From Clavaria fumosa (lineage: Eukaryota > Basidiomycota > Agaricomycetes > Agaricales > Clavariaceae), in NCBI GenBank assembly GCA_951802425.1, contig OX637794.1, positions 62,001-126,000 of the forward strand: a stretch of DNA of 64,000 nucleotides, written 5' to 3'. The notes under the pieces are model-generated. The model saw only the letters and a list, made by a program, of their open reading frames with translations, had not been told where the DNA came from and searched no databases. Below, one piece after another: positions 20,075-30,664 of the stretch. The translations under genes and the position numbers were made by a program. How positions within the stretch are numbered: position 1 is the stretch's first letter; every line of letters begins with the position of its first letter.

Positions 20075-23000
20075 GCAGCCCAGAGAGCACAGTACGACTC
20101 TCCGGCTGCTCCGACTCTGATCGTACTAAACCTATACCCGATACCCTTTCCTTTCATCGTTCTCTTTCCCTTCTTGCCTCCTCTCCTTCTATTTCTTCTC
20201 CGTTCAAAGCAATGATAGACTCTGGTGCTGAACTTTGTTTCATTGACGCCAAATTTGCTTCTCGTTTCCATCTTCCGAAAACTCCGGTGACCCCTCGGGA
20301 GGTTGTTTTTATTAATGGGACCACCTCCGTATGGGTTACTGAAGCGGTCTGGTTATCCATTCGGCTCTCCGCCATGGATCCGACCGACATCTTGTTGTAG
20401 TTACTGATCTTGATCCCTCTAGTGATGTGATCTTGGGAATGAATTGGCTGTTCCAAAACAACCCGCTGGTTGACTGGACTACTGGCCAGATAAAACCCAG
20501 ACCATCTACGAATGAGAAAAAATCTCCGAAATCTGATCCGGAGGGTGCACTGGCCAGCACTCTCCATTCTGTCCCTCTGTCCACCTCTGTCCCTCTGTCT
20601 GTCTCCACTCTGTGCGCTCCGGTTCAAATGTTGTCTGCAGCGACTCCGAACCAAGCCCAGACTCTGTCTCCATCTCTGCTTCTGTCTCCGTCTTTGACTC
20701 CGTCTCTGACCTCTCCGTCTACTCCGTCTCTCCAGGAGACACCCAAGGTTTCCTTTGTGAATGCTGCCGCATTCGCCACGGCTTGTGGACTTCGTGGGTC
20801 CCAAGTTTTTGGCATGACGTTGTCAAGCGAGTCTGCATGCGCGGCCTCCGCTTCGTTCAACGTTCCCGACACCACCCCCCAGGATCTCCTCTCCATTCCG
20901 GAGGAGTACAGGGACTTTCCAGATGTCTTCAGTAAAAAGAAGGCAGACACCCTTGCTCCGCATCGACCGTATGATTTAAAAATCAACCTGCTGGATGGCC
21001 AATCCCCTCCGCCAGGTGCAGTCTATTCTCTGTTGCAGTCCGAACTCAGCGAACTCCGCAAGTTTCTGGACGAACACCTCCGCATCGGATTTATCCGTCC
21101 GAGCCGTTCTCCGCACGGAGCACCTGTGCTCTTCATCTGGAAGAAGAACGGAACACTCCGATTATGCGTTGATTTCTGTGGTCTCAATAAATTGACCAAA
21201 AAAGACCGTTATCCGCTCCTGCTGACTAAAGATCTTCTCGACGTTCCAGGAAAAGCCCGAATCTATACAAAACTCGACCTCTGACACGCGTATCACCTGG
21301 TCTGTATCACTGAGGGTGATGAATGGAAGACCGCATTCCGCACCCGATACGGATCCTTTGAATGGTGTGTGATGCCTTTTGGGCTCACAAACGCGCCTGC
21401 CACATTCCAGCACTTTATGAACGACATATTCTCCGACCTTCTCGACATGTTCATGGTCGTCTACCTCGACGACATCCTCATTTACTCCAAGGATCCAAAA
21501 CAACACGTTGAGCACGTCCGAGAGGTACTCCGAAGGCTCCGGGAGCACGGTCTCTTCCTGAACCCGGCTAAGTGTGAATTTCACACTGAAACCGTGGAGT
21601 ATCTTGGATTTGTTTTATCTCTGTCCGGACTTTCTATGGACACGGCTAAAGTGAAAACTATACAGGACTGGCCGACTCCGCGGAAGGTCAAGGATGTCCA
21701 ATCCTTCCTCAGGTTCACCAATTTCTACTGCCGCTTCGTCCATGGCTATTCCGAGATCGTCACTCTGATGAACTGCTTGACGCATAAAAACATCGAGTGG
21801 CAGTGGTCTGACGATTGCCAGTCCATGTTTGACTATCTAAAAACTGTGTTCTCCACGGCTCCGATCCTCTTGCACTTCCTTCCTGGAGCTCTGCTGATAG
21901 TTGAAACAGACGCCCCGGACTACACTGTCGCCGCGATACTTTCTACAGTCGCCTCTGACGGTGAAGTCCATCCTGTCGCTTTTCATTCCCGCACCCTAGG
22001 CGTCTCCGAACTGAACTATGATACACACGATAAGGAACTCCTTGCTATATTTGAGGTGTTTACCGCTTGGAGGCACTATCTCGAAGGTTCTGAAATTCCG
22101 GTCGACGTTGTTACCGACCACAAGAACCTAGAGTACTTCTCCACGGTCCGCTTGCTCACCCGGCGTCAAGCCAGGTGGTCGGAGTTCCTTTCCCAGTTCA
22201 ATTTCGTGATCCGATTCCGCCCCAGGCGCCTCGGAATGAAACCTGATGCGTTGACTAGACGTTGGGACATCTATCCCAAAGAGGGGGATAGTGACTATGC
22301 CTGCGTCAATCCACAAAACCTCCGACCAATGTTCTCCAGCGAACAATTGATATCGTCTCTCCGAGCTTCATCGCTTTACTTACCCGCACTCCGCGTGTCG
22401 TTTGTGATTGACGATCATCAACTCCGAGAGGACATCCGTTCTGGACTCTTGCTCGATCCTGTGATTGTCCCCATCCTAGAAGACCTCCGCTCGAACTCCG
22501 CGGACCCTAAGTGGTCCATGGACGACGACGGACTTCTCCGCGAGCGTGGACGGATCTATGTACCGGACGTCAATGACCTCCGACTCTGCGTTTTACTTGC
22601 GAAACATGATCACCTGCTCGCTGGACATTTCAGTAGGACCAAGACTACGGCCTTGGTCTTCAGGGATTATACCTGGCCGAAACTCCAAGGATTCACATTG
22701 GACTTTTGCAAATCTTGCACGACTTGTGGTAGGGCGAAAGCCCCTCGGCATAAGCCGTATGGAACACTCAAGCAGCTGCCCATACCCGAGAAACCGTGGA
22801 ATTCCATTTCGATGGATTTCATCGAGCAACTCCCTGAGAGCTCTGGTTTTACCGCAATATTGGTGGTTGTTGATAGGTTTACGAAGCAGGGGATCTTCAT
22901 CCTGACGACTGACAAAGTGAACTCCGCGGAGTTAGCCCATCTATTCGTCTTCCACGTCTTCTCGAAACATGGAGTTCCGTTGCATGTCACCTCCGATCGC

Positions 23001-23891
23001 AGCTCTGAGTTCGTTTCCCGTTTTTTTCGCTCATTGGGTAAAGTCCTGGACATGACTTTACACTTCACCTCCGGATATCATCCGGAGGGTGACGGACAGA
23101 CGGAGCGGACTAACCAGACGTTGGAACAATACCTCCATTGTTACTGCAATTACCAGCAGGACAACTGGTCGCAGCTTCTACCCCTCGCTGAGTTTGCCTA
23201 CAACAATGCCCCGAGCACCACCACTGGGGTTTCTCCATTCTTCGCGAACAAGGGTTATCATCCGAATATCTCGGTATTTCCCGAATGCGAAGTAACTTCG
23301 GTCCGTGCCCGAGAGCTTGCTGTAGACTTGGATCAGCTGCACCAAGAACTCCGTAACCAAATCGCCGAAGTGCAGATTCGCTATCAGGGTCCGGCGGACA
23401 AATGTCGGACTCCGGCACCGGAGTTTAACGTCGGAAACCGAGTATACATTAAGGCGAAGTTTTTCCGTACGACCAGACCCTCCAAAAAACTCTCTGACAA
23501 GTTCCTCGGACCTTTCGAAATCATCGGAGAGGCCGGTTCGCACTCCTTCGTACTCCGACTCCCCAAGGCCATGCGAGCCGTCCACCCCGTCTTCCATATT
23601 TCCATGCTGGAGCCAGTCACTCCGAATACAATTCCGAATCGTACCATCACCCCGCCTCCTCCGGTAGAGATCGATGGAGACTTAGAGCACAAAATCTCCG
23701 AAGTGCTCGACTCCAAGATCGACAAACGCCGCACCTGCAAACTCCTATACCTGGTGTGGTGGTCCGGATACGAAGGAACCGATGAGGAAACATCCTGGCT
23801 TCCTGCTACAGAACTTGTTCATGCCTCCGAGGCCGTTTCGGATTTCCACCAAGCTTATCCGAATAAGCCCGGACCTCTCAATACCCTCTAG
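20071..23891 (+). pseudogene. pol: Element II Pol: protease-RT-RNase H-integrase-chromodomain (one frameshift, one TGA)
   Basis: Protease: MIDSGAELCFID, then a stop near 20398 caused by an apparent 1-nt loss at about 20388; the frame resumes as VILGMNWLFQNNPLVDW. RT: PVLFIWKKNGTLRLCVDF, then TGA at 21282-21284 inside DL-stop-HAYHLV, where Arg (CGA) is usual; MPFGLTNAPATFQ; VYLDDILIYS. RNase H: VETDAPDYTVAAIL, YDTHDKELLAIF, TDHKNLEYF. Integrase: HHCC (HDHLLAGHFSRTKT..CKSCTTCGRAK) and core with SMDFIEQLP, SDRSSEFVS (Gly usual before Ser), HPEGDGQTERTNQ. Chromodomain: KISEVLDSKIDKRRTCKLLY..WWSGYEGTDEETSW. Several Cys-for-Arg changes also fit CGN to TGN. Ends 23891. Confidence 0.92.
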
Positions 23892-23958
23892 ACCTTTCTC
23901 TGTACACTCCGATACCCCGAAATTTTTCTTATGCTTCTATTTACGTACATTTTCCGTT

Positions 23959-24886
23959 CTATACTACTCCATCTCTCACTTCTCCATCTTCTCCGATTCC
24001 CAAAAAAAATAAATCTGTATTTCTGTCTCTCTGTCTCTCTGTCTCTCTCTCCGTTCCTTTCTCCAAAAACTCCGAACCTTTTATTTTTTCTCCCAAGCCC
24101 TCCACCACCATCTTCTCTGCCTCCTCCTTCTCCTCCCCCGCTCCCCGCTTCCCCATCAGAAATCCCCGGAGGATCTTCCGATCCTCTGCCACCGCCTTCC
24201 ACTCCGCCCTCATCTCCTTCCGCTCCGCCCTCGCCTCCTTCCGCCACTCCTCCAACTCGAACACCCTGCGGACCACCAACTCGTAGATGGTCCTCACCAC
24301 CCCGGTCCGCTCCGCCTCCGCTCTGTCCACATCCGCCCGTGGCGCCCGCACCTCCTTCACCTCCTCCTCTGACTCCACCACGGTCTTCTTCAACCATGCA
24401 GAGCGGAATTTCTTCTGCTCCGGCCCCTCCGCCTCTCCGCCCCCACACTGCTGTTTCGCTGCCGCACATGCGACACAAGCGGTGCCCCGCCCTCCGCTCG
24501 GCCACACACACCCCATCCCGAGCCGGACACATCGCGCGCTCCGTGTCCGACTCCGTGGCCAGCGTCTGCTTCCTCCCTGTCCCCTGCGCCTTCGCGATTT
24601 CCTCCGCCCTCCGCTTCACCTCCACCACCCTCACCCTCTCCATCTCCTCCCGCCACACCTTATCCGCGGCCTCCCTCTTCTTCCGTTCCTCCTCCTCCCG
24701 CTTCCACCGCTCCTCCTCCTCCCACGCCTTCTTGTCCTTCAGCGCCTTGATCTGGCGCATGAGGACCGCGATCTCGGGGTCCTCGTCCTCCACGCGCAAC
24801 TGCGCGGGGACGGCGACTGCAGGGCATGGTCGAGGGCGGGGAGGCCGGCTGGGCCCCGCTCTGGGTGTGCTCGGGTTATGTGACAT
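23959..24886 (-). pseudogene. Element II antisense accessory gene: coiled coil plus Zn(II)2Cys6-like cluster (11-bp deletion)
   Basis: Minus-strand gene convergent with pol, its ATG (24886-24884) 235 bp from the 3' LTR. Order: Pro/Arg-rich start (SHNPSTPRAGPSRPPRPR); PEIAVLMRQIKALKDKKA and a charged Glu/Arg/Lys coiled coil (residues ~40-95); a cysteine cluster; a second helical, highly charged half (VESEEEVKEV, RRVFELEEWRKEARAERK). The cluster downstream reads GCVWPSGGRGTACVACAAAK followed by QQC. Compared with the copy at 26854-27315, this one has lost 11 bp between GCGCG repeats. That removes the first cysteine and shifts the frame. With it, spacing is C-x2-C-x6-C-x10-C-x2-C-x6-C, the fungal binuclear zinc pattern. 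Role (regulator of element or host) is inference. Confidence 0.7.
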
Positions 24887-25086
24887 CGAGGGTTTTAAAG
24901 AAAATAGTAGGGATTGCCCATGCTAGGGGCTAGTGATGATGGTAGCAGGTTAAAAAGAGAAAAAGTGTTGCACGACGCGCGCGGCCTTTTGACCCCCAAA
25001 AAAATTTCGGACTCTGCTCGAGACGCTGTGAAACTCCGACGCTAACTTGTTATGGAAGCCATGTGTTCACACGGACTTTGGCCACA

Positions 25087-25106
25087 GGGTCTCAGGGGTT
25101 CGACCC
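25087..25106 (+). other. Conserved hairpin next to polypurine tract, element II
   Basis: GGGTC - 10 nt - GACCC, followed by TAAGAGGGGGATAC and the 3' LTR. Recurs at 27517-27536 and, on the minus strand, at 61525-61544 and 63523-63542. In the last the stem is GGGCC/GGCCC, a compensatory change. Part resembles a tRNA T-arm (GGTTCGACC), but no tRNA is present. Confidence 0.6.
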
Positions 25107-25108
25107 TA

Positions 25109-25120
25109 AGAGGGGGATAC
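25109..25120 (+). other. Element II polypurine tract
   Basis: AAGAGGGGGATAC lies directly before the 3' LTR start at 25121; the same string precedes the duplicated LTR at 27551. Confidence 0.8.
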
Positions 25121-25841
25121 TGTTACGACCCCATCCGCTTGCATAAGCACGACCCCCGCTCCGGACTCCGAGCTCCTTACCAACTCCAATCCGCTCCGCC
25201 GTAACTCTGTGCACTCTGCTCCGCACCTTCATCGGACTTCACTCCGCCAGCCTTCGGACCGTTCAGACTTCGTTCCAGAACCTTCTCCCTCCATCCCCTC
25301 ATTCTGTTTACCATTGAGAGGATACCCTTGACCCATGGGAGTCGCTTTTTGTTGTTGTTTCTTTGTTCCAAGAAAATTGCACAGGCACAAGTGGTGAAAC
25401 TCTCCTAGTAATTTGATAAGTACATTGTTTCACATTACTCCTATACTCTGTCCTTGCAGTATAAGTTTCCACCTGTATCTCTCTGCTCCTCAGTTCGAAT
25501 ATAACGTCTCTTGATTCCAAAAACATCTCTGAGCTTTTGTCCTCACCATCCTCGACATTCTCCACATCATCTGACCAACTCCAACCCACTCTGACGGACT
25601 CTGATCACTTTGGAGTTGAATTACGTTCTGATTCTCTCTTAGGTATTGTTCTTGTTTGATAAATAGGGACAAGTATATACGTGGTGGCACAACACATACG
25701 TTGAGGCCACAGTCCCATAAGTCTCCTTCCTCTTGTTTACTTCTCCTTTTCACCAATATCAGACTCCGACTGGACTCCGATAAAACATCTCCGCTCCGCT
25801 CCGCTAACCCCTTCGCCACTAACCTTGTTAGGACCTTGACA
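25121..25841 (+). repeat. Element II 3' LTR (721 bp)
   Basis: Begins TGTTACGACC, ends CCTTGACA, followed by GAGGG. It was copied along with downstream DNA in the 2.43-kb tandem duplication. Confidence 0.95.
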
Positions 25842-26027
25842 GAGGGATAGAAAGTATTACACCTGTGAAGGACAAGGGACCATCACAGTCATGAGAAAAG
25901 AAGCCTGAACCCCACTCTCAGTCACCTTCACCCCTCACCTTCACCTTCATGAACACTCTTACTCACCCTCACCCACCCCATTTACTCTGTCACTCTCACA
26001 ATCATCTTCACTCTCACCCTGGCTCAC
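25842..26027. repeat. Spacer repeat, copy 2 (unit 1)
   Basis: GAGGGATAGAAAGTATTACAC, then CT-rich TCACCCTCACCC DNA running uninterrupted into R1. It is the empty-site reference for the element I insertion and half of the target for element II. A third copy is 28272-28457. No gene. Confidence 0.8.
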
Positions 26028-26895
26028 ACTTCTGCTTCATCTGCACACCCACTCTACCCTTTACATTAAATCATGTAAATTCATATAAATATTACTGAAG
26101 ATACTGCTCATAGGTATGCATCTACTCACAAAGTCTGATGAAAATATATGAAGTGTTTGCTGAGATATAGCCAATGTGCCATGCTCATTTAATATCAAGA
26201 ATAATGGGGATCTTTGGAACAGATGGAAAGTGGGATGTGGTTTCCATACAAAAGATGATGCCAAAAATGGGAACTAGGCATATGAATATTTTGGTGATTA
26301 TTGGAAATTATTTAACAGAAGTTGGCCAATGCTGCATTGGCCAAGTGTTGTGGGTATGCCTTATGCTTCCAAAGATCCCAGGTTCCAAAACTACAGTGGC
26401 CAGCTGTGGCCAGATGTTAGAGAAGGGTCAGCAGAAAGTGGAGCATTGGCCACTTGGTAGTGAATGGTATGGGGGGTTAGAGGGGGTATAGGGAAAGGGT
26501 GTGGGTGCTTTACATAAGTGTTTTAGTGTCCAGGTCCAAAGATCCCGGGAAAATGAGTTTTTTGGGCATTTTCAGGGGATGTTTGAAAGTAGAAGCTTAG
26601 GGGATCAGGTAAGTGGCCATAAACCATTGATATACTATAGAGAATGTCTCCTCAAAGTTTCATAGGCCTCCCATGCCTACGTATTGTACAATATGCTATT
26701 CTTTGTAATGATACACTAGGAAGAGGCCAAAATGAAAACCAGGGGATCTTTTGAAGTAGCAAGTGGGGTGAGACATGATCCATACAAAAGTTGTATTGTT
26801 TTATCTATAGAACATGTCTACAAGGTTCCTATAACACATTTTGCAGTTTTTTATTATGTGGCCAAACTTGCATTGGCCATTTGTTTTACAGCTAG
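26028..26895. repeat. R1 AT-rich repeat, copy 2
   Basis: Begins TTCTGCTTCATCTGCAC, ends TTGTTTTACAGCTAG. It contains the segment CTTATGCTTCCAAAGATCCC that is missing from the first half of copy 1. Non-coding. Confidence 0.8.
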
Positions 26896-27315
26896 TTTCG
26901 CCACCGCACACTTGACACAAGCGGTGCCCCGCCCTCCGCTCGGCCACACACACCCCATCCCGAGCCGGACACATCGCGCGCAGTCCGCGCGCTCCGTGTC
27001 CGACTCCGTGGCCGGCGTCCGCTTCCTCCCCGTCCCCTGCGCCTTCGCGATTTCCTCCGCCCTCCGCTTCACCTCCACCACCCTCACCCTCTCCATCTCC
27101 TCCCGCTGCACCTTATCCGCGGCCTCCCTCTTCTTCCATTCCTCCTCCTCCCGCGCCTTCTTGTCCTTCAGCACCTTGATCTGGCGCATGAGGACCGCGA
27201 TCTCGGGGTCCTCGTCCTCCACGCACAACTGCACGGGGATGGCGACCGCAGGGCGTGGTCGAGGGCGGGGAGGCCGGCTGGGCCCCACTCCGGGTGTGCT
27301 CGGGTTATGTGACAT
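26854..27315 (-). pseudogene. Truncated copy of the antisense accessory gene (5' part, cysteine cluster kept)
   Basis: ATG at 27315-27313; 236 bp from the duplicated LTR at 27551. Same order as 23959-24886: Pro/Arg-rich start, RQIKVLKDKKAREEEEWKK coiled coil, KRRAEEIAKAQGTGRKR, then ADCARCVRLGMGCVWPSGGR and GTACVKC. Five of the six cysteines of the Zn(II)2Cys6 pattern are present in one frame. The ORF then runs into R1 at the duplication junction (26895/26896), so the sixth cysteine and the C-terminal half are lost. This copy shows the ancestral state of the region deleted in unit 1. Confidence 0.75.
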
Positions 27316-27550
27316 CAAGGGTTTTAAAGAAAATAGTAGGGATTGCCCGTGCTAGGGGCTAGTGATGATGGTAGCAGGTTAAAGAAGAGAAAAAGTGTTG
27401 CATGACGCGCGCGGCCTTTTGACCCCCAAAAATTTTTCGGACTCCGCTCGAGACGCTGCGAAACTCCGACGCTAACTTGTTATGGAAGCCACGTGTTCAC
27501 GCGGACTTTGGCCACAGGGTCTCAGGGGTTCGACCCTAAGAGGGGGATAC

Positions 27551-28271
27551 TGTTACGACCCCATCCGCTTGCATAAGCACGACCCCCGCTCCGGACTCCG
27601 AGCTCCTTACCAACTCCAATCCGCTCCGCCGTAACTCCGTGCACTCCGCTCTGCACCTTCATCGGACTTCACTCCGCCGGCCTTCGGACCGTTCGGACTT
27701 CATTCCAGAACCTTCTCCCTCCATCCCCTCATTCTGTTTACCATTGAGAGGATACCCTTGACCCATGGGAGTCGCTTTTTGTTGTTGTTTCTTTGTTCCA
27801 AGAAAATTGCACAGGCACAAGTGGTGAAACTCTCCTAGTAATTTGATAAGTACATTGTTTCACATTACTCCTATACTCTGTCCTTGCAGTATAAGTTTCC
27901 ACCTGTATCTCTCTGCTCCTCAGTTCGAATATAACGTCTCTTGATTCCAAAAACATCTCTGAGCTTTCGTCCTCACCGTCCTTGATTTTCTCCACGTCAT
28001 ATGACCAACTCCGACCCACTCCAACGGACTCCGATCACTTCGGAGTTGAATTACGTTCTGATTCTCTCTTAGGTATTGTTCTTGTTTGATAAATAGGGAC
28101 AAGTATATACGTGGTGGCACAACACATACGTTGAGGCCACAGTCCCATAAGTCTCCTTCCTCTTGTTTACTTCTCCTTTTCACCAATATCGGACTCCGAC
28201 CGGACTCTGATAGAACATCTCTGTTCCGCTCCGCTAACCCCTTCGCCACTAACCTTGTTAGGACCTTGACA
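27551..28271 (+). repeat. Element II LTR, duplicated copy (721 bp)
   Basis: Third 721-bp LTR, arising by the tandem duplication rather than as a solo LTR: upstream is accessory-gene DNA, downstream GAGGG plus spacer. Confidence 0.92.
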
Positions 28272-28457
28272 GAGGGATAGAAAGTATTGCACCTGTGAAG
28301 GACAAGGGACCATCACAGTCATGAGAAAAGAAGCCTGAACCCCACTCTCAGTCACCTTCACCCCTCACCTTCACCTTCATGAACACTCTTACTCACCCTC
28401 ACCCACCCCATTTACTCTGTCACTCTCACAATCATCTTCACTCTCACCCTGGCTCAC
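28272..28457. repeat. Spacer repeat, unit 2
   Basis: Copy of 25842-26027, starting GAGGGATAGAAAGTATTGCAC. Non-coding. Confidence 0.8.
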
Positions 28458-29325
28458 ACTTCTGCTTCATCTGCACACCCACTCTACCCTTTACATTAAA
28501 TCATGTAAATTCATATAAATATTACTGAAGATACTGCTCATAGGTATGCATCTACTCACAAAGTCTGATGAAAATATATGAAGTGTTTGCTGAGATATAG
28601 CCAATGTGCCATGCTCATTTAATATCAAGAATAATGGGGATCTTTGGAACAGATGGAAAGTGGGATGTGGTTTCCATACAAAAGATGATGCCAAAAATGG
28701 GAACTAGGCATATGAATATTTTGGTGATTATTGGAAATTATTTAACAGAAGTTGGCCAATGCTGCATTGGCCAAGTGTTGTGGGTATGCCTTATGCTTCC
28801 AAAGATCCCAGGTTCCAAAACTACAGTGGCCAGCTGTGGCCAGATGTTAGAGAAGGGTCAGCAGAAAGTGGAGCATTGGCCACTTGGTAGTGAATGGTAT
28901 GGGGGGTTAGAGGGGGTATAGGGAAAGGGTGTGGGTGCTTTACATAAGTGTTTTAGTGTCCAGGTCCAAAGATCCCGGGAAAATGAGTTTTGTGGGCATT
29001 TTCAGGGGATGTTTGAAAGTAGAAGCTTAGGGGATCAGGTAAGTGGCCATAAACCATTGATATACTATAGAGAATGTCTCCCTAAAGTCTCATAGGCCTC
29101 CCATGCCTATGTATTGTACAATATGCTATTCTTTGTAATGATACACTAGGAAGAGGCCAAAATGAAAACCAGGGGATCTTTTGAAGTAGCAAGTGGGGTG
29201 AGACATGATCCATACAAAAGTTGTATTGTTTTACCTATAGAACATGTCTACAAGGTTCCTATAACACATTTTGCAGTTTTTTATTATGTGGCCAAACTTG
29301 CATTGGCCATTTGTTTTACAGCTAG
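28458..29325. repeat. R1 AT-rich repeat, copy 3
   Basis: Nearly identical to 26028-26895, ending TTACAGCTAGG directly at the truncated gene that follows. Confidence 0.8.
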
Positions 29326-30335
29326 GGTTGGTTCACCGACACCTCCAATGGACAAGAACTCCTCGAATGCGACATAACACTTGATGTCAATCCCGAGGAT
29401 GGCAAATCGCTTGAAATGCACCAAGCAATCCTACAGGGCTTCGTAGGAAAACTTCGAGGGTAATTTTTTACATTATTGCACATACATAATACTAACAGCC
29501 CTTGCAGTTTGGGTGTGCAACGCCTAATCGTCTTTTTATACACCCATTCAAATCCCGATAACGGAGATTTGCACTGTGCTCCTGGCGTCGGATTGGAGAT
29601 TGGTCAGGTACAGCCTTAGTTGGATTTTATGGCTTTTTTATCTGATGGCTCTTAGTTCTTGGAAGAAATTATCGGTGCAGATGTAAAATTGTTTGCAAAG
29701 GAATCGCACTCAACCCTGGTTATGCTGGTCTGTGGCCAAGTCTGGGAGATTCCTGAGGCAACTCAGGCAATCAAAACATATGCCAAAAGGTGAGTCCGCT
29801 GCCATATACTCAGACATTCAATTAAAAAAAACACAGTGAATCCTTCAACTGGATCGTTGGCTTTGGCCAACCGAATTTCTACCCGCACCTGGCCGCGCCG
29901 TTTCTGATGAAGCTCACGGTCAAAACTTACATCGAATGTTTCTCAATCAGCAGGATCGTCCCCGATTTACTCAAGGAGGAAGAAGGCCTTGGGGCGCACA
30001 CCTCACTTATAACTCTCAGCCCCAGCTTTGGGCTCGAATTCTTCTGGTGCCACAAGACCCTCCACCCTCTCGGCGAGCTCATTCCGCTTCAGTGCCCGAA
30101 ATGCGCTGTCCTTCGCTCAATGACGCTCACTATGGTTGGCCAGAGGGCAGGCATGTACAAGGCTTTCTGCCCTTGTGGATTTACTGTTGAGAAGGATACG
30201 AAGATTGCCGATGCTACGCTGCCCCAGGCAGCTGATGGAAGTGTTATTGGCTGGGGTTCGCGCCTTTGGTTTGGCAGCCCTGCAGCTGCAAGCAAGGCTT
30301 GGAATGCTCCCCGCAACGCATACAACGTCTTGTAA
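29326..30335 (+). pseudogene. 5'-truncated four-exon gene, unknown function (possible caspase-like fold with C-terminal zinc ribbon-like part)
   Basis: Exons 29326-29459, 29508-29607, 29656-29789 and 29837-30335 join in one frame across introns of 47-48 nt with GT..AG ends. The reading starts mid-protein (GWFTDTSNGQELLECDITL) directly at the R1 boundary, so the 5' part is lost. Notable segments: GVQRLIVFLYTHSNPDNGDL, STLVMLVCGQVWEIPEATQ, FNWIVGFGQPNFYPHLAAPF, then LQCPKCAVLRSM and AFCPCGFTV. A His after a hydrophobic strand and a Cys after another recall caspase/CHAT-type enzymes, but this is a weak guess; the C-terminal CPxC and CxC could bind zinc. Stop TAA at 30333. No internal stops, so truncation is recent or the upstream exon lies elsewhere. 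Confidence 0.5.
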
Positions 30336-30664
30336 TATTTCGCGTGTTTGTCACCGTCGTCTGTCAGGCCAAACGTTGATTTGTTTGCAATGCCATTTTT
30401 TTAAAATATGCCAAGCAACTAGAGGATGAGCTGCTGTTTTGCTGATTAAAATGGCCCTGGGGAAAAGCGCTACAGTCTGCTGGCATCACTTTGCACACCG
30501 TTTGTTGTTTCTTCATGCTGTACTGGAAATAGCACTGAAATCTTTAATTTAGAGCTTACAGAAACATTCTAGAATATGTAGGGATACCAAAGAGCATTTT
30601 TCTGTAATTTTAGGATGCTCACAGACAAGTGTAGCAATAAATTGAGAATTGGAGCCATAGAGGA
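30336..30664. other. No gene seen
   Basis: AT-rich non-coding DNA between two convergent gene remnants; no repeat family recognised. Confidence 0.5.

Larger units (their letters stand above)
18138..25841 (+). mobile_element. Element II: full-length Ty3/gypsy chromovirus with antisense accessory gene
   Basis: 7704 bp between GAGGC (18133-18137) and GAGGG (25842-25846), a 5-bp target duplication with one mismatch. The intact target is readable at about 4201-4215. LTRs of 721 bp begin TGTTA and end TGACA. Contents: gag, protease-RT-RNase H-integrase-chromodomain pol, then a convergent minus-strand ORF before a polypurine tract and the 3' LTR. The pentamer CTCCG is strikingly frequent in LTRs and coding DNA alike. 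Related LTRs on the minus strand occur at 60669-61510 and 62762-63508. Confidence 0.95.
24454..29325. repeat. Tandem duplication, ~2.43 kb unit (accessory gene 5' part + LTR + spacer + R1)
   Basis: Unit 1 24454-26895, unit 2 26896-29325. The offset is 2430 bp at the LTR start (25121/27551) and in R1 (26732/29162). Unit 2 starts inside the accessory ORF directly after R1 of unit 1 (ACAGCTAG then TTTCGCCACCG). Unit 2 keeps an 11-bp piece missing in unit 1 but lacks part of a Glu-rich coding repeat. Copies are very similar, so the duplication is younger than the insertion of element II. Confidence 0.9.

Noticed and set aside
25087..25106. tRNA T-arm-like GGTTCGACC
   Set aside because: No acceptor, D or anticodon arms nearby; better explained as the PPT-adjacent hairpin.
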